Assembly (NCBI GenBank): GCA_028293745.1
Contig: JAQGOF010000100.1
Location: 1 to 44,606 of the forward strand
Source of the DNA: Gammaproteobacteria bacterium
GTDB lineage: Bacteria; Pseudomonadota; Gammaproteobacteria; Steroidobacterales; Steroidobacteraceae
Direction: 5' to 3'
Length of the DNA: 44,606 nt
Under the pieces are notes generated by a model that was not told the DNA's origin, ran no database searches, and worked only from the letters and a program-made list of their open reading frames with translations. The position numbers and the translations under genes were made by a program. Positions 8,609 to 16,612 of this stretch are shown here, piece by piece. How positions within the stretch are numbered: position 1 is the stretch's first letter; every line of letters begins with the position of its first letter.

Positions 8609-11089
8609 TCAGAACTTGAACGCGCCCTGGAGCGCGACTTCGCGTCCGCGCGCCACGACACCGCGCTGCTCGCCGATCGCACCTGGCACGCTCGTGCCGC
8701 CAGTACGGTCGGCCGCGTACAGCAGATAATACCGGTTCGAGAGATTGCGGCCGATCAGCGAAACCGACCACCCTTCGTTCGCGCCGGACACGCTGGCACT
8801 GGCATTGAAACGCCAGAAGGCCGGCTGCAACGTGGCGGGTGCCATGGTTTCGGCCGCATAGTACTTGCTGCTGTAGATCGCCGTGCCGCTGAGGCCGAGC
8901 CGATAATTGTTGAACGGGATGTCAAAGACAAAGCCCGCGTTGGCGGATTCATCCGGTGAGCGTGCCGGTGCGCGTCCGTCAAACACCTGCTGCAGGGTGA
9001 GAGTTGTGGCATTCACGAACGAACAGTTGGGTGGGGGCGCCGCGCTGGCGCGGACTGTGCCGGTCGGAAACAGATAGCCGTAGCATTGCCCGGTGAAGCC
9101 CTCAAATCGGTTGTGTACGTAGGCGGTGGCGATATCCAGCGTCAGGATCTGGGTGGCTCTGTAGCTAGCCTCCAATTCTGCTCCGCGCTGGCGCACTTTG
9201 CCCGCGTTATTGATTGTATACGCGATGGCGGCGGGGTTGTAGGTGTTGACCTGAAGATTGTCGAAATTGTAGGTGAACACCGCACTGCTCAAGCGCAGAC
9301 GGTTGTCCAGGAACTGGCCCTTGGCCCCCAGCTCGAAGCCCTTCACCTTTTCCGATTCAAAATTCACATCGCCGATCTGCGTCGTCTTCTGCAGCGGATT
9401 GGTCAAGCCGAAGCCGCCGGATTTGAAGCCCGTCTTATAGGCGAGAAACACAGTGCGATTGTTGGTTGGCCGCCACGTCACCGTGGCTTCCGGCGAGACA
9501 TTGTTATCATCGAACGTCCCTTGCAGCGTGCCAGGCTGTGCGGAGCCCGCGTAGACGGTGGCAAGGGTATCGAAGGCCCCCACCCCGTAGGAGTTGGCTT
9601 GCGACATGTGCTTGCGTTCGTGTGTCCAACGCGCGCCCCCGGCCAATTCAATCTCATCCGTCACCGCATACAGCAGCTGGCCGAATCCGGACAGCGTGCT
9701 GCCGGGCTGACCGGCGTGTTTTTGGAACGCCACAAACCGGTTGGCAACCGCATTGTAATTTCCGTCGTTGAGCTTCGTTTCCAGATCCACATCCAGGCGG
9801 GTGTTCTGATAGTAGCCGCCGAGAACGAAGTTCAGGGGCGAGTTGAAGCGGCTGCTCAAGCGGATTTCCTGGCTTACGGCGCGCGATTTGTTACGCTCGA
9901 ACTGTGCCAACTGCGAGTAGGTGGTCTGATCGAGCCCGGAGAAGCTCCCATAGTTGAGATAGTTATAGCCGGTGAGGGATGCCAGGTTGAATTGGCCGAA
10001 TTGGCTGTCCAGGGCCAGTGAGGACGTCCAGGCATCCAATACCCCGCTTGCGCGACCATCCGTGTTGATCAAGTGGTAGGTGGATGCGATCGCCGACGGC
10101 TCATCGCCAACCGTGACATGGTTGTCGGGCGTGCACTCACCGTAGGGGTCCGCGACCCCATACATGCGCGGATGCGGACCCGAGCACGGACCGATGTTCT
10201 GTGCGGCCACGCCATCGCCCGCGTCGGTCGAATGGGCGCCAAAAACTTTCAGCTTCGCCGTCACCCGTTGACTCGGATCGAAGGTGAGGGTCGCGCGACC
10301 CATGTATTCCTCTTCTCCGGGCCTATGATCCGCGGCACCGGGCAGTTGCGCAGCTCCAGCCGGTGCACCCGTCGCTGCCTTGTAGAAGGGATTGGCGATC
10401 GGGCCAGCGTCGTTGCGCAACCAACCATCCATGTTGCGGTAGCGAAGCGCCAGTCTCCCGCCAGCGTGGTCCGATAGGGGACCGGACACTGTGAGCTCGC
10501 TGATAACCTCATCCGCAATGAATTCGTAGCCTGTCTTGCCCGTGATCTGCAGATCGGGGGTCGGACCTGCGGTGGTGACCGCAATGACTCCGGCGGGACT
10601 GTTTTTGCCGAAGAACAGGGCCTGCGGGCCCTTCAGCACTTCGACCTGCTGAAGGTCGAACATGCCGACCTGGGCAATGCGCCCGTCGCTGGTCTGGACA
10701 CCATCGATGGCGACCGAGACGGCTTGCTCAAAGCCGCTCTGGTTAGCCGGCGAGCTGATGCCACGAATGGCGAGGGACCCGCCGCCATTAGCCTTGTATG
10801 TGCCGATGATGACTGTGGGAGTCATCTCACCGATTTTCGTCAGATCATCGGAGTTGTAGCGCGACAAGTCCTTTTCGGTGAATGCCGAGACGACCACCGG
10901 CGTGGAGATCAGCCGTTCCGCGCGTTTGCGTGCGGAGACCACAACTTCTTCGAGCTGACCCGAGGAGGGCGCCGGCGTCTGCGCCGCGGGCGGCAATGCG
11001 GGGGCGGCCTCTTCGGCGGCAGCGATCAAGGTGAACCGCGCGAGGCTGAATGAGACAAGCACAGCTGTGCTGACGTGCGTGTGCGCCAT
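8609..11089 (-). CDS. TonB-dependent outer-membrane receptor (first)
   Basis: This is a TonB-dependent transporter of about 826 residues for energised uptake of a pathway substrate across the outer membrane. It begins with a signal peptide (MAHTHVSTAVLVSFSLARF onward), followed by a proline/alanine-rich linker and the TonB-box-like LEEVVVSARKRAE. The plug domain contains TPTVIIGTYKANGGGSLAIRG, and the barrel ends in ALQGAFKF with a terminal Phe. The start at 11089 is set by GGAGGGGGA shortly upstream; the ATG at 11113 has none. It is the first gene of an operon with the thioesterase, synthetase and small barrel protein. A promoter with a TetR-type operator lies immediately upstream. Confidence 0.95.
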   Translation of the reverse strand: MAHTHVSTAVLVSFSLARFTLIAAAEEAAPALPPAAQTPAPSSGQLEEVVVSARKRAERLISTPVVVSAFTEKDLSRYNSDDLTKIGEMTPTVIIGTYKANGGGSLAIRGISSPANQSGFEQAVSVAIDGVQTSDGRIAQVGMFDLQQVEVLKGPQALFFGKNSPAGVIAVTTAGPTPDLQITGKTGYEFIADEVISELTVSGPLSDHAGGRLALRYRNMDGWLRNDAGPIANPFYKAATGAPAGAAQLPGAADHRPGEEEYMGRATLTFDPSQRVTAKLKVFGAHSTDAGDGVAAQNIGPCSGPHPRMYGVADPYGECTPDNHVTVGDEPSAIASTYHLINTDGRASGVLDAWTSSLALDSQFGQFNLASLTGYNYLNYGSFSGLDQTTYSQLAQFERNKSRAVSQEIRLSSRFNSPLNFVLGGYYQNTRLDVDLETKLNDGNYNAVANRFVAFQKHAGQPGSTLSGFGQLLYAVTDEIELAGGARWTHERKHMSQANSYGVGAFDTLATVYAGSAQPGTLQGTFDDNNVSPEATVTWRPTNNRTVFLAYKTGFKSGGFGLTNPLQKTTQIGDVNFESEKVKGFELGAKGQFLDNRLRLSSAVFTYNFDNLQVNTYNPAAIAYTINNAGKVRQRGAELEASYRATQILTLDIATAYVHNRFEGFTGQCYGYLFPTGTVRASAAPPPNCSFVNATTLTLQQVFDGRAPARSPDESANAGFVFDIPFNNYRLGLSGTAIYSSKYYAAETMAPATLQPAFWRFNASASVSGANEGWSVSLIGRNLSNRYYLLYAADRTGGTSVPGAIGEQRGVVARGREVALQGAFKF

Positions 11090-11108
11090 GGTCCCCCTCC
11101 AGAGCAAA

Positions 11109-11164
11109 AACAAACGGTTGTTTGCCTCGCATGTATGTTACAGGTGCAAGCCTGCGTTCGTCAA
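11109..11164 (-). promoter_or_regulatory. Promoter plus AACAA-N4-TTGTT operator for the receptor operon
   Basis: On the minus strand, TTGACG (11159-11164) and TAACAT (11135-11140) are spaced 18 bases apart, a plausible sigma70 pair. The perfect palindrome AACAA-ACGG-TTGTT occupies 11109-11122, just downstream of the -10 box and 20 bases before the start codon. This places a repressor over the start of transcription. It is copy 1 of 7 of the motif in this window. Confidence 0.72.
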
Positions 11165-11254
11165 CGCCCGTACGGGGGAATGTGTTGGCAGCGAGTTAGG
11201 ATCGCCGACCGGCTCAGGCCGGGGACGTGTGGAGACGGAATTCATCCCGCGACG

Positions 11255-13012
11255 TCAGCTGCTCGACAGCAAACTCACGGTCCCGGCAAGCCGTTGTCGC
11301 GCGAGCTCGGCCAACTTGAACTTCTGCGGGCGTCCAGTTGCGGTCGTGGGAATGTCCTGCACGGCGATGAAAATAACGTGCCGCGGCACCTTGAAGCGCG
11401 CGAGTCGCTGCGCACACAGGTTGATCAACTCTTGAGCGTCCGGGCGTCCCGTCGCGGTCGGCACAACGCACAGACAACCCACCTCGCCCATTTTGGGATC
11501 CGGGACACCGACCACGAGCGCCTGCGCGACGCCGGGATGTTGGTTCACCAGGTCTTCGATTTCGAGCGGGATCACCATCTCCCCGCCGCAACGGTAGGAT
11601 TCCTTGATTCGGCCGAGGAGGGTCAGATAACCATCCTCCGCGATGATGCCCACATCGCCGGTGTGCAACCAGCCGTCGGCCGTAAAGGCGGCCCGGGTCT
11701 CCTCGGGCTTGTTGTAGTAACCCTGGGTCACCGCGGGACCCCGCGCCAATAATTCCCCTGGCTCTCCGGGGGATAGATCTTCGCGTGTCTCCGGATCCAC
11801 CGATTTGTAGATCGCCAACACGCCACCGAGTGCAGGATCGCCTGCGATCCCTGCGGGTTTTAGCCGGCCATTGGTAGTGAGCAGCCGCTCGTCCGGATCT
11901 TCGGGCAGCGTGCAGGTGGTCGAGGCAGTGGTTTCGGACATACCATACGCGGTCAGGATTTCCCGGGGTGCGAACAGCTCACGGATCTGAGTCCAGATCG
12001 CAGATGGGTTAACCCCGCCGGAGTTGAAGAAGGCTACGAGGTGCGAAGAATCGAAGCCCCGCGTGCGGGCGATCTCGAGGAGCTTCAACGTCATGGTGGG
12101 GACGCAGACGATCTCATTCGCGCGATGACGCTCCGCGGCGTCGAGCATCTGTTGCGCATCGAAAATGACCCGAGGCACGATCGCGCCACCCGTGAAGGCG
12201 CAGGCTACCAGGCATTCGATGTAACCGAACACGTGATACATCGGTAGCGCGAACAGGATGCGCCGCCCGTCTTCGAAGGCGCGCGTGTAAGCGGACCCGT
12301 AGGCCGTGCGCAGAACCATATCGTGCGTGAGCATGACACCTTTGGAGCGCCCAGTCGTGCCGGAGGTGTAGATGACATCGCAGCAGTCGTGCGGTTGGCC
12401 CGCCGCTTCACGGCGCAACAGCTCGGCGTCACTTTCCAGCGTCGCCAGGTCGGCAAGGTCGTTGAGTGTTCGAACCCCGGGTCGGCCTAACGGGGTCGTT
12501 GGATAGACGAAGATATGACGCAGCTTCGGAAGCGCCTCGCCACCTGCCCGGATCTCCCATCCGGGTACGATGCTGTCGAGTTCCTCGAGATAATCGAGGT
12601 CGCGAAGCGCGCTCATCGTGATGAGCGCGACGCTGTCGGATTGTTCGAGAATGTAATGCAACTCCGTGCGCCGCAGTAGGAAATTGACGGGCACAGCGGT
12701 CGCACCAACACGCGCGATCGCCAATTTTACCGCGACGAATTCGGCGAAGTTGCCGAGGAGGACGGCGACGTGGCTGCCGGGGCGAACGCCGCAGGCAATC
12801 AATCCGGAGGCGAGCCGCCGCGACCACTGCATTATCTCTCGATACGAATAGGCTCGGTCGTCACACAGGACGAGCGGTCGCTGCGGATACCGGTCTGCCA
12901 TCGCATCAAAAAATTGCGACAGCGTTGCCGCGTTCCAGGCGGGGAAGAGACCTTCAAGCCGCCGACGGCGTTCTGCCGGCGTAAGGCTCTTGGGTGGTGG
13001 AGACTCGCGCAT
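11255..13012 (-). CDS. AMP-forming acyl-CoA synthetase (paralogue 2)
   Basis: This 585-residue ANL ligase is the close paralogue of the synthetase at 6399-8126. Motifs include the P-loop YTSGTTGRSKG, AYGMSETTASTTCTLPE, the adenosine-binding HTGDVG, and the hinge GRIKESYRCGGE. The terminal box reads TATGRPQKFKL, with Arg at the usual catalytic-Lys position, exactly as in its paralogue. It starts 10 bases after the Rieske oxygenase stop and so shares its transcript and operator. Two near-duplicate ligases in one regulon suggest that two successive acids, such as a side-chain acid and a ring-opened acid, need activation. That division of labour is inference. Confidence 0.93.
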   Translation of the reverse strand: MRESPPPKSLTPAERRRRLEGLFPAWNAATLSQFFDAMADRYPQRPLVLCDDRAYSYREIMQWSRRLASGLIACGVRPGSHVAVLLGNFAEFVAVKLAIARVGATAVPVNFLLRRTELHYILEQSDSVALITMSALRDLDYLEELDSIVPGWEIRAGGEALPKLRHIFVYPTTPLGRPGVRTLNDLADLATLESDAELLRREAAGQPHDCCDVIYTSGTTGRSKGVMLTHDMVLRTAYGSAYTRAFEDGRRILFALPMYHVFGYIECLVACAFTGGAIVPRVIFDAQQMLDAAERHRANEIVCVPTMTLKLLEIARTRGFDSSHLVAFFNSGGVNPSAIWTQIRELFAPREILTAYGMSETTASTTCTLPEDPDERLLTTNGRLKPAGIAGDPALGGVLAIYKSVDPETREDLSPGEPGELLARGPAVTQGYYNKPEETRAAFTADGWLHTGDVGIIAEDGYLTLLGRIKESYRCGGEMVIPLEIEDLVNQHPGVAQALVVGVPDPKMGEVGCLCVVPTATGRPDAQELINLCAQRLARFKVPRHVIFIAVQDIPTTATGRPQKFKLAELARQRLAGTVSLLSSS

Positions 13013-13022
13013 AGGACCCGGA

Positions 13023-14216
13023 TCAATCCTGCTCGCCCGTACGGGTGCGTCGTGCGATCTCTTCGTGGAAAGCCGTGAGCCGACCTTCGGCAGTGTTGAA
13101 CATATAGGTTCCCGCGCCGAGCGAGCGTGAAACCGAGCCCCATTCGTTCAGCACCCGCGCATCCTCCGTAGAGACAGCACAGAAATGCTTCCAGTCGCGG
13201 TCATTCTGCTTCTGCCATTGCTCCTCAGTCACTCCCGCAGGCGCGGGACCCACCATGCCCCAGGCGGTGAACTCGGTCTCACAGAGCGAGGTCGGCCAAA
13301 TATTCCATGTCTGCAGGTGGGTCGGAAAGCAGCTGAAGAACGTGTTGGGAAAAGCGAGATAGTGACAGATGTGGGACAGCCGATGATCGACCTGCAATCC
13401 CACCCGATCGGTAAAGCCCTTGACCGGTATGGTCATCCAGCTGTGCGGCGAGTCGATTTTCAAGCGCGCATCGCGCCATTGGACCATATGCCCAAGCGTC
13501 GAAGCATGAGTGAACGGGACGTGCCAGGTCTCGTTAAAGGCATCGACCACCACCTTCCAATTGGCGGTGAGCTTGAGCTGAAACCGATAGAGCACCTTGA
13601 AACGCTCGAGCCCGTAGAAGGAGAGCTCGTCCCAGAGGGTTCCGAGATAGCGATCCAACTCCGGCACATCGTCTGAAAAGCAGATCCAGACGAAGCCGCT
13701 CCACTCGCGCACGCGGACTGGCAGTGCGCGCAAACCTTGAAGCCGCGCGGCATCGAATGAGCCACGCAATGGAGTGAAGCGCACCAGGCCGCTCAAGTCG
13801 TACTGGAAGCCGTGCCACGGGCAGGCGAAGCGTCCGGCCTTGCACGAGCCAGACTCCCGAACCACACGCGCCCCGCGATGGCGGCAGGCGTTGTGCCACG
13901 CGGCGAGGCTCCCATCGTCCTGGCGCGCAATCACGATCGACTGACGCAACTTGTCCCAGACGACATAGTCGCGGGGACTCGGGAGATCGGCCGACGGGCA
14001 GGCAGGAAACCAACTCCGATAGAAGATCCGTTGCATTTCGCGCTCAAAGCCGGCCGGATCCGCATAGACCTGCGCCGACAGGGTGCTGGGTGGTAGCGGG
14101 TATTGGCCTTCGGCATCGGTCGGAAAGTCTCGTGCCGCCTCGGCCGCAAGATGCGCTTTCTCGTCGTCCAGGGCGTCTGCTTCGGGGATCATTTGGAGTA
14201 CCTTGCGGGACTGCAT
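13023..14216 (-). CDS. Rieske non-heme iron oxygenase, catalytic (alpha) subunit
   Basis: This 397-residue ring-hydroxylating-type oxygenase component uses a Rieske [2Fe-2S] centre to feed a mononuclear iron. Rieske ligands are CRH (C111, H113) and CPWH (C132, H135). The iron site is NETWHVPFTH, with H232 and H237; the bridging acid is E229 rather than Asp, as in choline-monooxygenase/CntA-type Rieske proteins. No beta subunit is encoded beside it. Electrons may come from the regulon ferredoxin and reductase, which is inference. The ATG at 14216 lies 4 bases from the operator; an ATG at 14192, preceded by AAGG, would give a conventional leader and is equally possible. The acyl-CoA synthetase follows 10 bases downstream. 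Confidence 0.92.
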   Translation of the reverse strand: MQSRKVLQMIPEADALDDEKAHLAAEAARDFPTDAEGQYPLPPSTLSAQVYADPAGFEREMQRIFYRSWFPACPSADLPSPRDYVVWDKLRQSIVIARQDDGSLAAWHNACRHRGARVVRESGSCKAGRFACPWHGFQYDLSGLVRFTPLRGSFDAARLQGLRALPVRVREWSGFVWICFSDDVPELDRYLGTLWDELSFYGLERFKVLYRFQLKLTANWKVVVDAFNETWHVPFTHASTLGHMVQWRDARLKIDSPHSWMTIPVKGFTDRVGLQVDHRLSHICHYLAFPNTFFSCFPTHLQTWNIWPTSLCETEFTAWGMVGPAPAGVTEEQWQKQNDRDWKHFCAVSTEDARVLNEWGSVSRSLGAGTYMFNTAEGRLTAFHEEIARRTRTGEQD

Positions 14217-14220
14217 TTAA

Positions 14221-14270
14221 AACAACCGTTTGTTCTGAGATAGTATAGCGCGTATGGTTGCGGCAGGTAA
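14221..14270 (-). promoter_or_regulatory. Promoter plus AACAA-N4-TTGTT operator between Rieske and ABM genes
   Basis: The perfect palindrome AACAA-CCGT-TTGTT lies at 14221-14234. On the minus strand, TATACT (14242-14247) and TTACCT (14265-14270) are 17 bases apart and point toward the Rieske gene, so the operator covers the expected start of transcription. The divergent ABM-like gene starts at 14310, so one bound repressor could also affect it. This is copy 2 of 7 of the motif. Confidence 0.72.
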
Positions 14271-14309
14271 GTCAGCGGGTGTCGGGCCGTGGCCCGAAAG
14301 GGGGTCGGG

Positions 14310-14636
14310 ATGATTATCGAGCGCGCGGAACTGCCCATCACGCCGGGCCAGGAGAGTGACTTCGAAGGGCAGTTTGCCATCGCAGCCCCCTATCTAAGAG
14401 AAGCCCGCGGTTGCGCAAGAGTCTCGCTCGCCCGCGGCGTGGAATCTTCCTCGAAGTATCTGCTATTGATCGAGTGGGAGTCGATCGAAGCCCACCATGC
14501 CTTCACCCTTAGCGAGGGGTTTGACCGATTCCGGGATCTCGTGGCTCGCTTTTTTGCGGGCAAGCCCGACACCGAACATTTTGCGCCTCTGAACACGGTC
14601 CAGGTGAGCGGTCATCCAGGCTGCCGGTCCGTCTGA
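14310..14636 (+). CDS. Antibiotic-biosynthesis-monooxygenase (ABM) fold small protein
   Basis: This 108-residue dimeric alpha/beta-barrel protein resembles the ABM family (YgiN/ActVA-Orf6-like): MIIERAELPITPGQESDFE, then ARGCARVSLARGVESSSKYL, and a LIEWESIEAHHAF segment. Family members include cofactor-free monooxygenases, but many have no known activity and no catalytic residue can be named here. The ATG at 14310 follows the purine-rich GAAAGGGGG; a GTG at 14289 is the alternative. It is divergent from the Rieske gene across the shared operator and is followed by a strong hairpin. It is the only plus-strand gene within the minus-strand part of block B. Confidence 0.72.
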   Translation: MIIERAELPITPGQESDFEGQFAIAAPYLREARGCARVSLARGVESSSKYLLLIEWESIEAHHAFTLSEGFDRFRDLVARFFAGKPDTEHFAPLNTVQVSGHPGCRSV

Positions 14637-14699
14637 CCCTCGAACACACATTCGCGTCGGAGGAGCCGCCCTGGGGGTACACCTCGCTTAAGGCGAGTA

Positions 14700-14731
14700 G
14701 CGACCGCCGGCTCCAGAGCACCGGCGGTCGC
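14700..14731. terminator. Bidirectional hairpin between convergent genes
   Basis: A perfect 11-base inverted repeat (GCGACCGCCGG at 14700-14710, CCGGCGGTCGC at 14721-14731) encloses a 10-base loop. It lies between the 3' ends of the ABM-like gene (14636) and the membrane-protein gene (14743). There is no clear T-tract, so it may be a bidirectional transcript-end structure rather than a textbook intrinsic terminator. A smaller hairpin (CTCGC/GCGAG, 14683-14697) lies just before it. Confidence 0.6.
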
Positions 14732-14742
14732 ATCATCGGCAA

Positions 14743-15498
14743 CTATCGGCTCAGGGCACCGGAGGCGAACGGCGCCGTTTCATGGGCGGGCGCCTTGTCT
14801 TGCAACCTCTTCAGAATGTCCTTCAGCATGTAGACCGTGAACGTCGAGAACCAGAACAGCCAGATTCCGAATACGAAGAAGAAATTCCAACCTCCATTCA
14901 GGGCGAATGGTCCACTCGTGACATACGCGATGGCGCACAGCGGCAGGAAACTAACACCCCCGATGATCGCCACCCATCCCGCCCAGGCGGGAAAGAGCGC
15001 GCGGCTCTTTGAATAGACGAGCGCGAAGACGCCGCATGCGACCATCTCGACCGTGGTGATCAGATAGGTCAGGTCGTAAACGAACCAGGCATGCCGGTGT
15101 GTCAGCTGCACCAGGTCGGGGTTGCTCGTCGGCTCGGAGGCGGCCAGCGCCCAGATTGCCGGGCACTCGGCGAGCAGCCACGCGGTAATTCCTCCGCCCA
15201 GTAATTCGATGTTCGAGAGGATATGAGCGTCACCCTCGACTCGCTTCATTTGCACGGCGAGCTGTGCGCACCAGGGCAAATAGAGGATACCGACGACGGC
15301 ACATCCCACCATGCCCAACAAGATGTCGTCGTGATACTTGCCATAGTAGTTGGCAACCAGCTCCTGCGCCGAATAGCCGGGCGAGGGCGGTGGAACGTTA
15401 TGGCCAAGAACGGCCCAGAAGATAATGTAGCCAATGACGAATAGCGGTCCGCACAACGCGGCCGCCAATTCGAATTTCACTTGCAGCCTAGGATTCAT
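14743..15498 (-). CDS. Multi-pass membrane protein of unknown function in the P450 operon
   Basis: I do not recognise this 251-residue protein. It has about six hydrophobic segments: residues near 10-35 (CGPLFVIGYIIFWAVLG), then DILLGMVGCAVVGILYLPW, IELLGGGITAWLLAECPAIW, DLTYLITTVEMVACGVFALV, WAGWVAIIGGVSFLPLCAIA and FFFVFGIWLFWFSTFTVYML. It ends in a charged, probably cytoplasmic tail. The ATG at 15498 has GAGGG upstream; the longer frame to 15615 runs into the ferredoxin. It is the last gene of the P450/hydrolase/ferredoxin operon and ends before the 14700-14731 hairpin. It could import the substrate or protect the membrane against it, but neither role is shown by sequence. Confidence 0.75.
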   Translation of the reverse strand: MNPRLQVKFELAAALCGPLFVIGYIIFWAVLGHNVPPPSPGYSAQELVANYYGKYHDDILLGMVGCAVVGILYLPWCAQLAVQMKRVEGDAHILSNIELLGGGITAWLLAECPAIWALAASEPTSNPDLVQLTHRHAWFVYDLTYLITTVEMVACGVFALVYSKSRALFPAWAGWVAIIGGVSFLPLCAIAYVTSGPFALNGGWNFFFVFGIWLFWFSTFTVYMLKDILKRLQDKAPAHETAPFASGALSR

Positions 15499-15578
15499 GG
15501 AGTTTCCCTCGATATGTGTCGGTTGCGTTATCAGTGTCCCGAACCAAACCTCTGCGCCGGTCTTGACACGCCGGGTTC

Positions 15579-15779
15579 TCAGCCCTCGATCAGCGTGATT
15601 GCCCGCTCGGGGCACAATTTGGCGCCCTTGCGCGCAGCGGCTTCCTGGCCGGCGGGCACCTCGAGCGTCTTGCCGCGATCGGCGTTGTAGCCGTTGTCAT
15701 CCAGCTTGTAGACCGTGGGTGCCAACACGGCACAGCGGCCATGTCCCGAGCACAGCACGGCGTCGATTTTGACCTGCAT
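15579..15779 (-). CDS. P450-type [3Fe-4S] ferredoxin
   Basis: This 66-residue ferredoxin probably passes electrons to the neighbouring P450. The cluster ligands are in CSGHGRC (C10, C16, with H13 at the position of the missing cysteine) and LCPERA (C56). Three cysteines plus a His/other residue is the pattern of the small ferredoxins paired with actinobacterial and proteobacterial P450s, which mostly carry a [3Fe-4S] cluster. AAGGAG lies about 8 bases before the ATG. It lies 42 bases after the beta-diketone hydrolase in the P450 operon, and its likely reductase is encoded at 18040-19074. Confidence 0.92.
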   Translation of the reverse strand: MQVKIDAVLCSGHGRCAVLAPTVYKLDDNGYNADRGKTLEVPAGQEAAARKGAKLCPERAITLIEG

Positions 15780-15821
15780 GCGATTGCTCCTTAAGGTTGA
15801 CGGGCAGTGGCACCGGCCCGA

Positions 15822-16610
15822 TTACTTCACATCGCGCATCCGGCCTTCCGTGGGCAAGTGGTCGATGGCGGCGAGCGCTTCGACAGCGAGTCCCAGGCTC
15901 AGGCCCTCATGCAGCAGCCGTTTGATGCGTTGAGTCAATGCCAAGCGCGTGTAGCGACGGGTCAAGATCGGCTTCGCAGCGATGGTGAGGGCCAGCTCAC
16001 GCGCACGCTTCAAGAGCTGGCCGCGAGGCAAGACCTCTGCGACCGCTCCATACTCCAACGCCGTTCTGGCATCGAGCTCCTGACCCGTCAACAAGAACAC
16101 ACGGCCGCGGTTCGCGCCGATGATATGGGGCCAGACGACGTGTGCCCCATCGCCCGGAACGATCCCCGACATGAAATGGGGCGCGTCCTGAAAGAGTGCC
16201 GTGTCCGCCGCGAGCACGATGTCGGACAGCACAGGGATCTCCGGATGAATTCTCGCCGGGCCATTCACCGCGCTGATCACCGGCACCTCGATATCCATCA
16301 GATTGTTCAGCAGCCGCCGGCCGTCGAAGAGCGTGAGGTCCCAATCCGAGGCGGTACTGAGTTTGAAGCTGCCGGCATCGATGTCCGCGCAGAAATTCTC
16401 ACCCGCGCCGGTCAGGATGACCACTTTGTTGTCGCGGTCCGCCCCAACATCCGCGAAACAATATCCCAACTCCTCGTGGGCTCGCGCGCTCCACACCAGG
16501 CTCTTGCCGCCGGTGTGCACCGTGAGGGTGAGAATCCCGTGTTCACGCTCGAGTTGGATGTTCTGATAGCGATTCTGGTACTGCTCGAACCGGGCCGCTA
16601 TGGAGCTCAT
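15822..16610 (-). CDS. camK: 6-oxocamphor hydrolase (CamK)-like retro-Claisen C-C hydrolase
   Basis: This 262-residue crotonase-superfamily enzyme cleaves cyclic beta-diketones hydrolytically to a keto acid without CoA. The match to Rhodococcus CamK as I remember it extends over the full length, with shared blocks such as [32 protein letters not shown] and [18 protein letters not shown]. All four residues of the CamK mechanism are at identical numbering: H122 (IHPEIP), H145 (DAPHF), D154 (VPGDGAH) and E244 ([10 protein letters not shown]). This rules out an ordinary enoyl-CoA hydratase. It starts 2 bases after the P450 stop, consistent with acting on a product of P450 hydroxylation plus dehydrogenation. 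The true diketone is unknown; camphor-type, decalin-type or steroid-ring diketones are candidates. Confidence 0.88.
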   Translation of the reverse strand: MSSIAARFEQYQNRYQNIQLEREHGILTLTVHTGGKSLVWSARAHEELGYCFADVGADRDNKVVILTGAGENFCADIDAGSFKLSTASDWDLTLFDGRRLLNNLMDIEVPVISAVNGPARIHPEIPVLSDIVLAADTALFQDAPHFMSGIVPGDGAHVVWPHIIGANRGRVFLLTGQELDARTALEYGAVAEVLPRGQLLKRARELALTIAAKPILTRRYTRLALTQRIKRLLHEGLSLGLAVEALAAIDHLPTEGRMRDVK

Positions 16611-16612
16611 GG

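Noticed and set aside
9086..10021. 311-codon plus-strand frame inside the first TonB receptor
   Set aside because: It is the complement of the receptor coding sequence; composition follows the opposite strand, and no domain or ribosome-binding site supports it.
15822..16610. Ordinary enoyl-CoA hydratase annotation
   Set aside because: Both hydratase glutamates are absent, while the four CamK catalytic residues are all present at matching positions.
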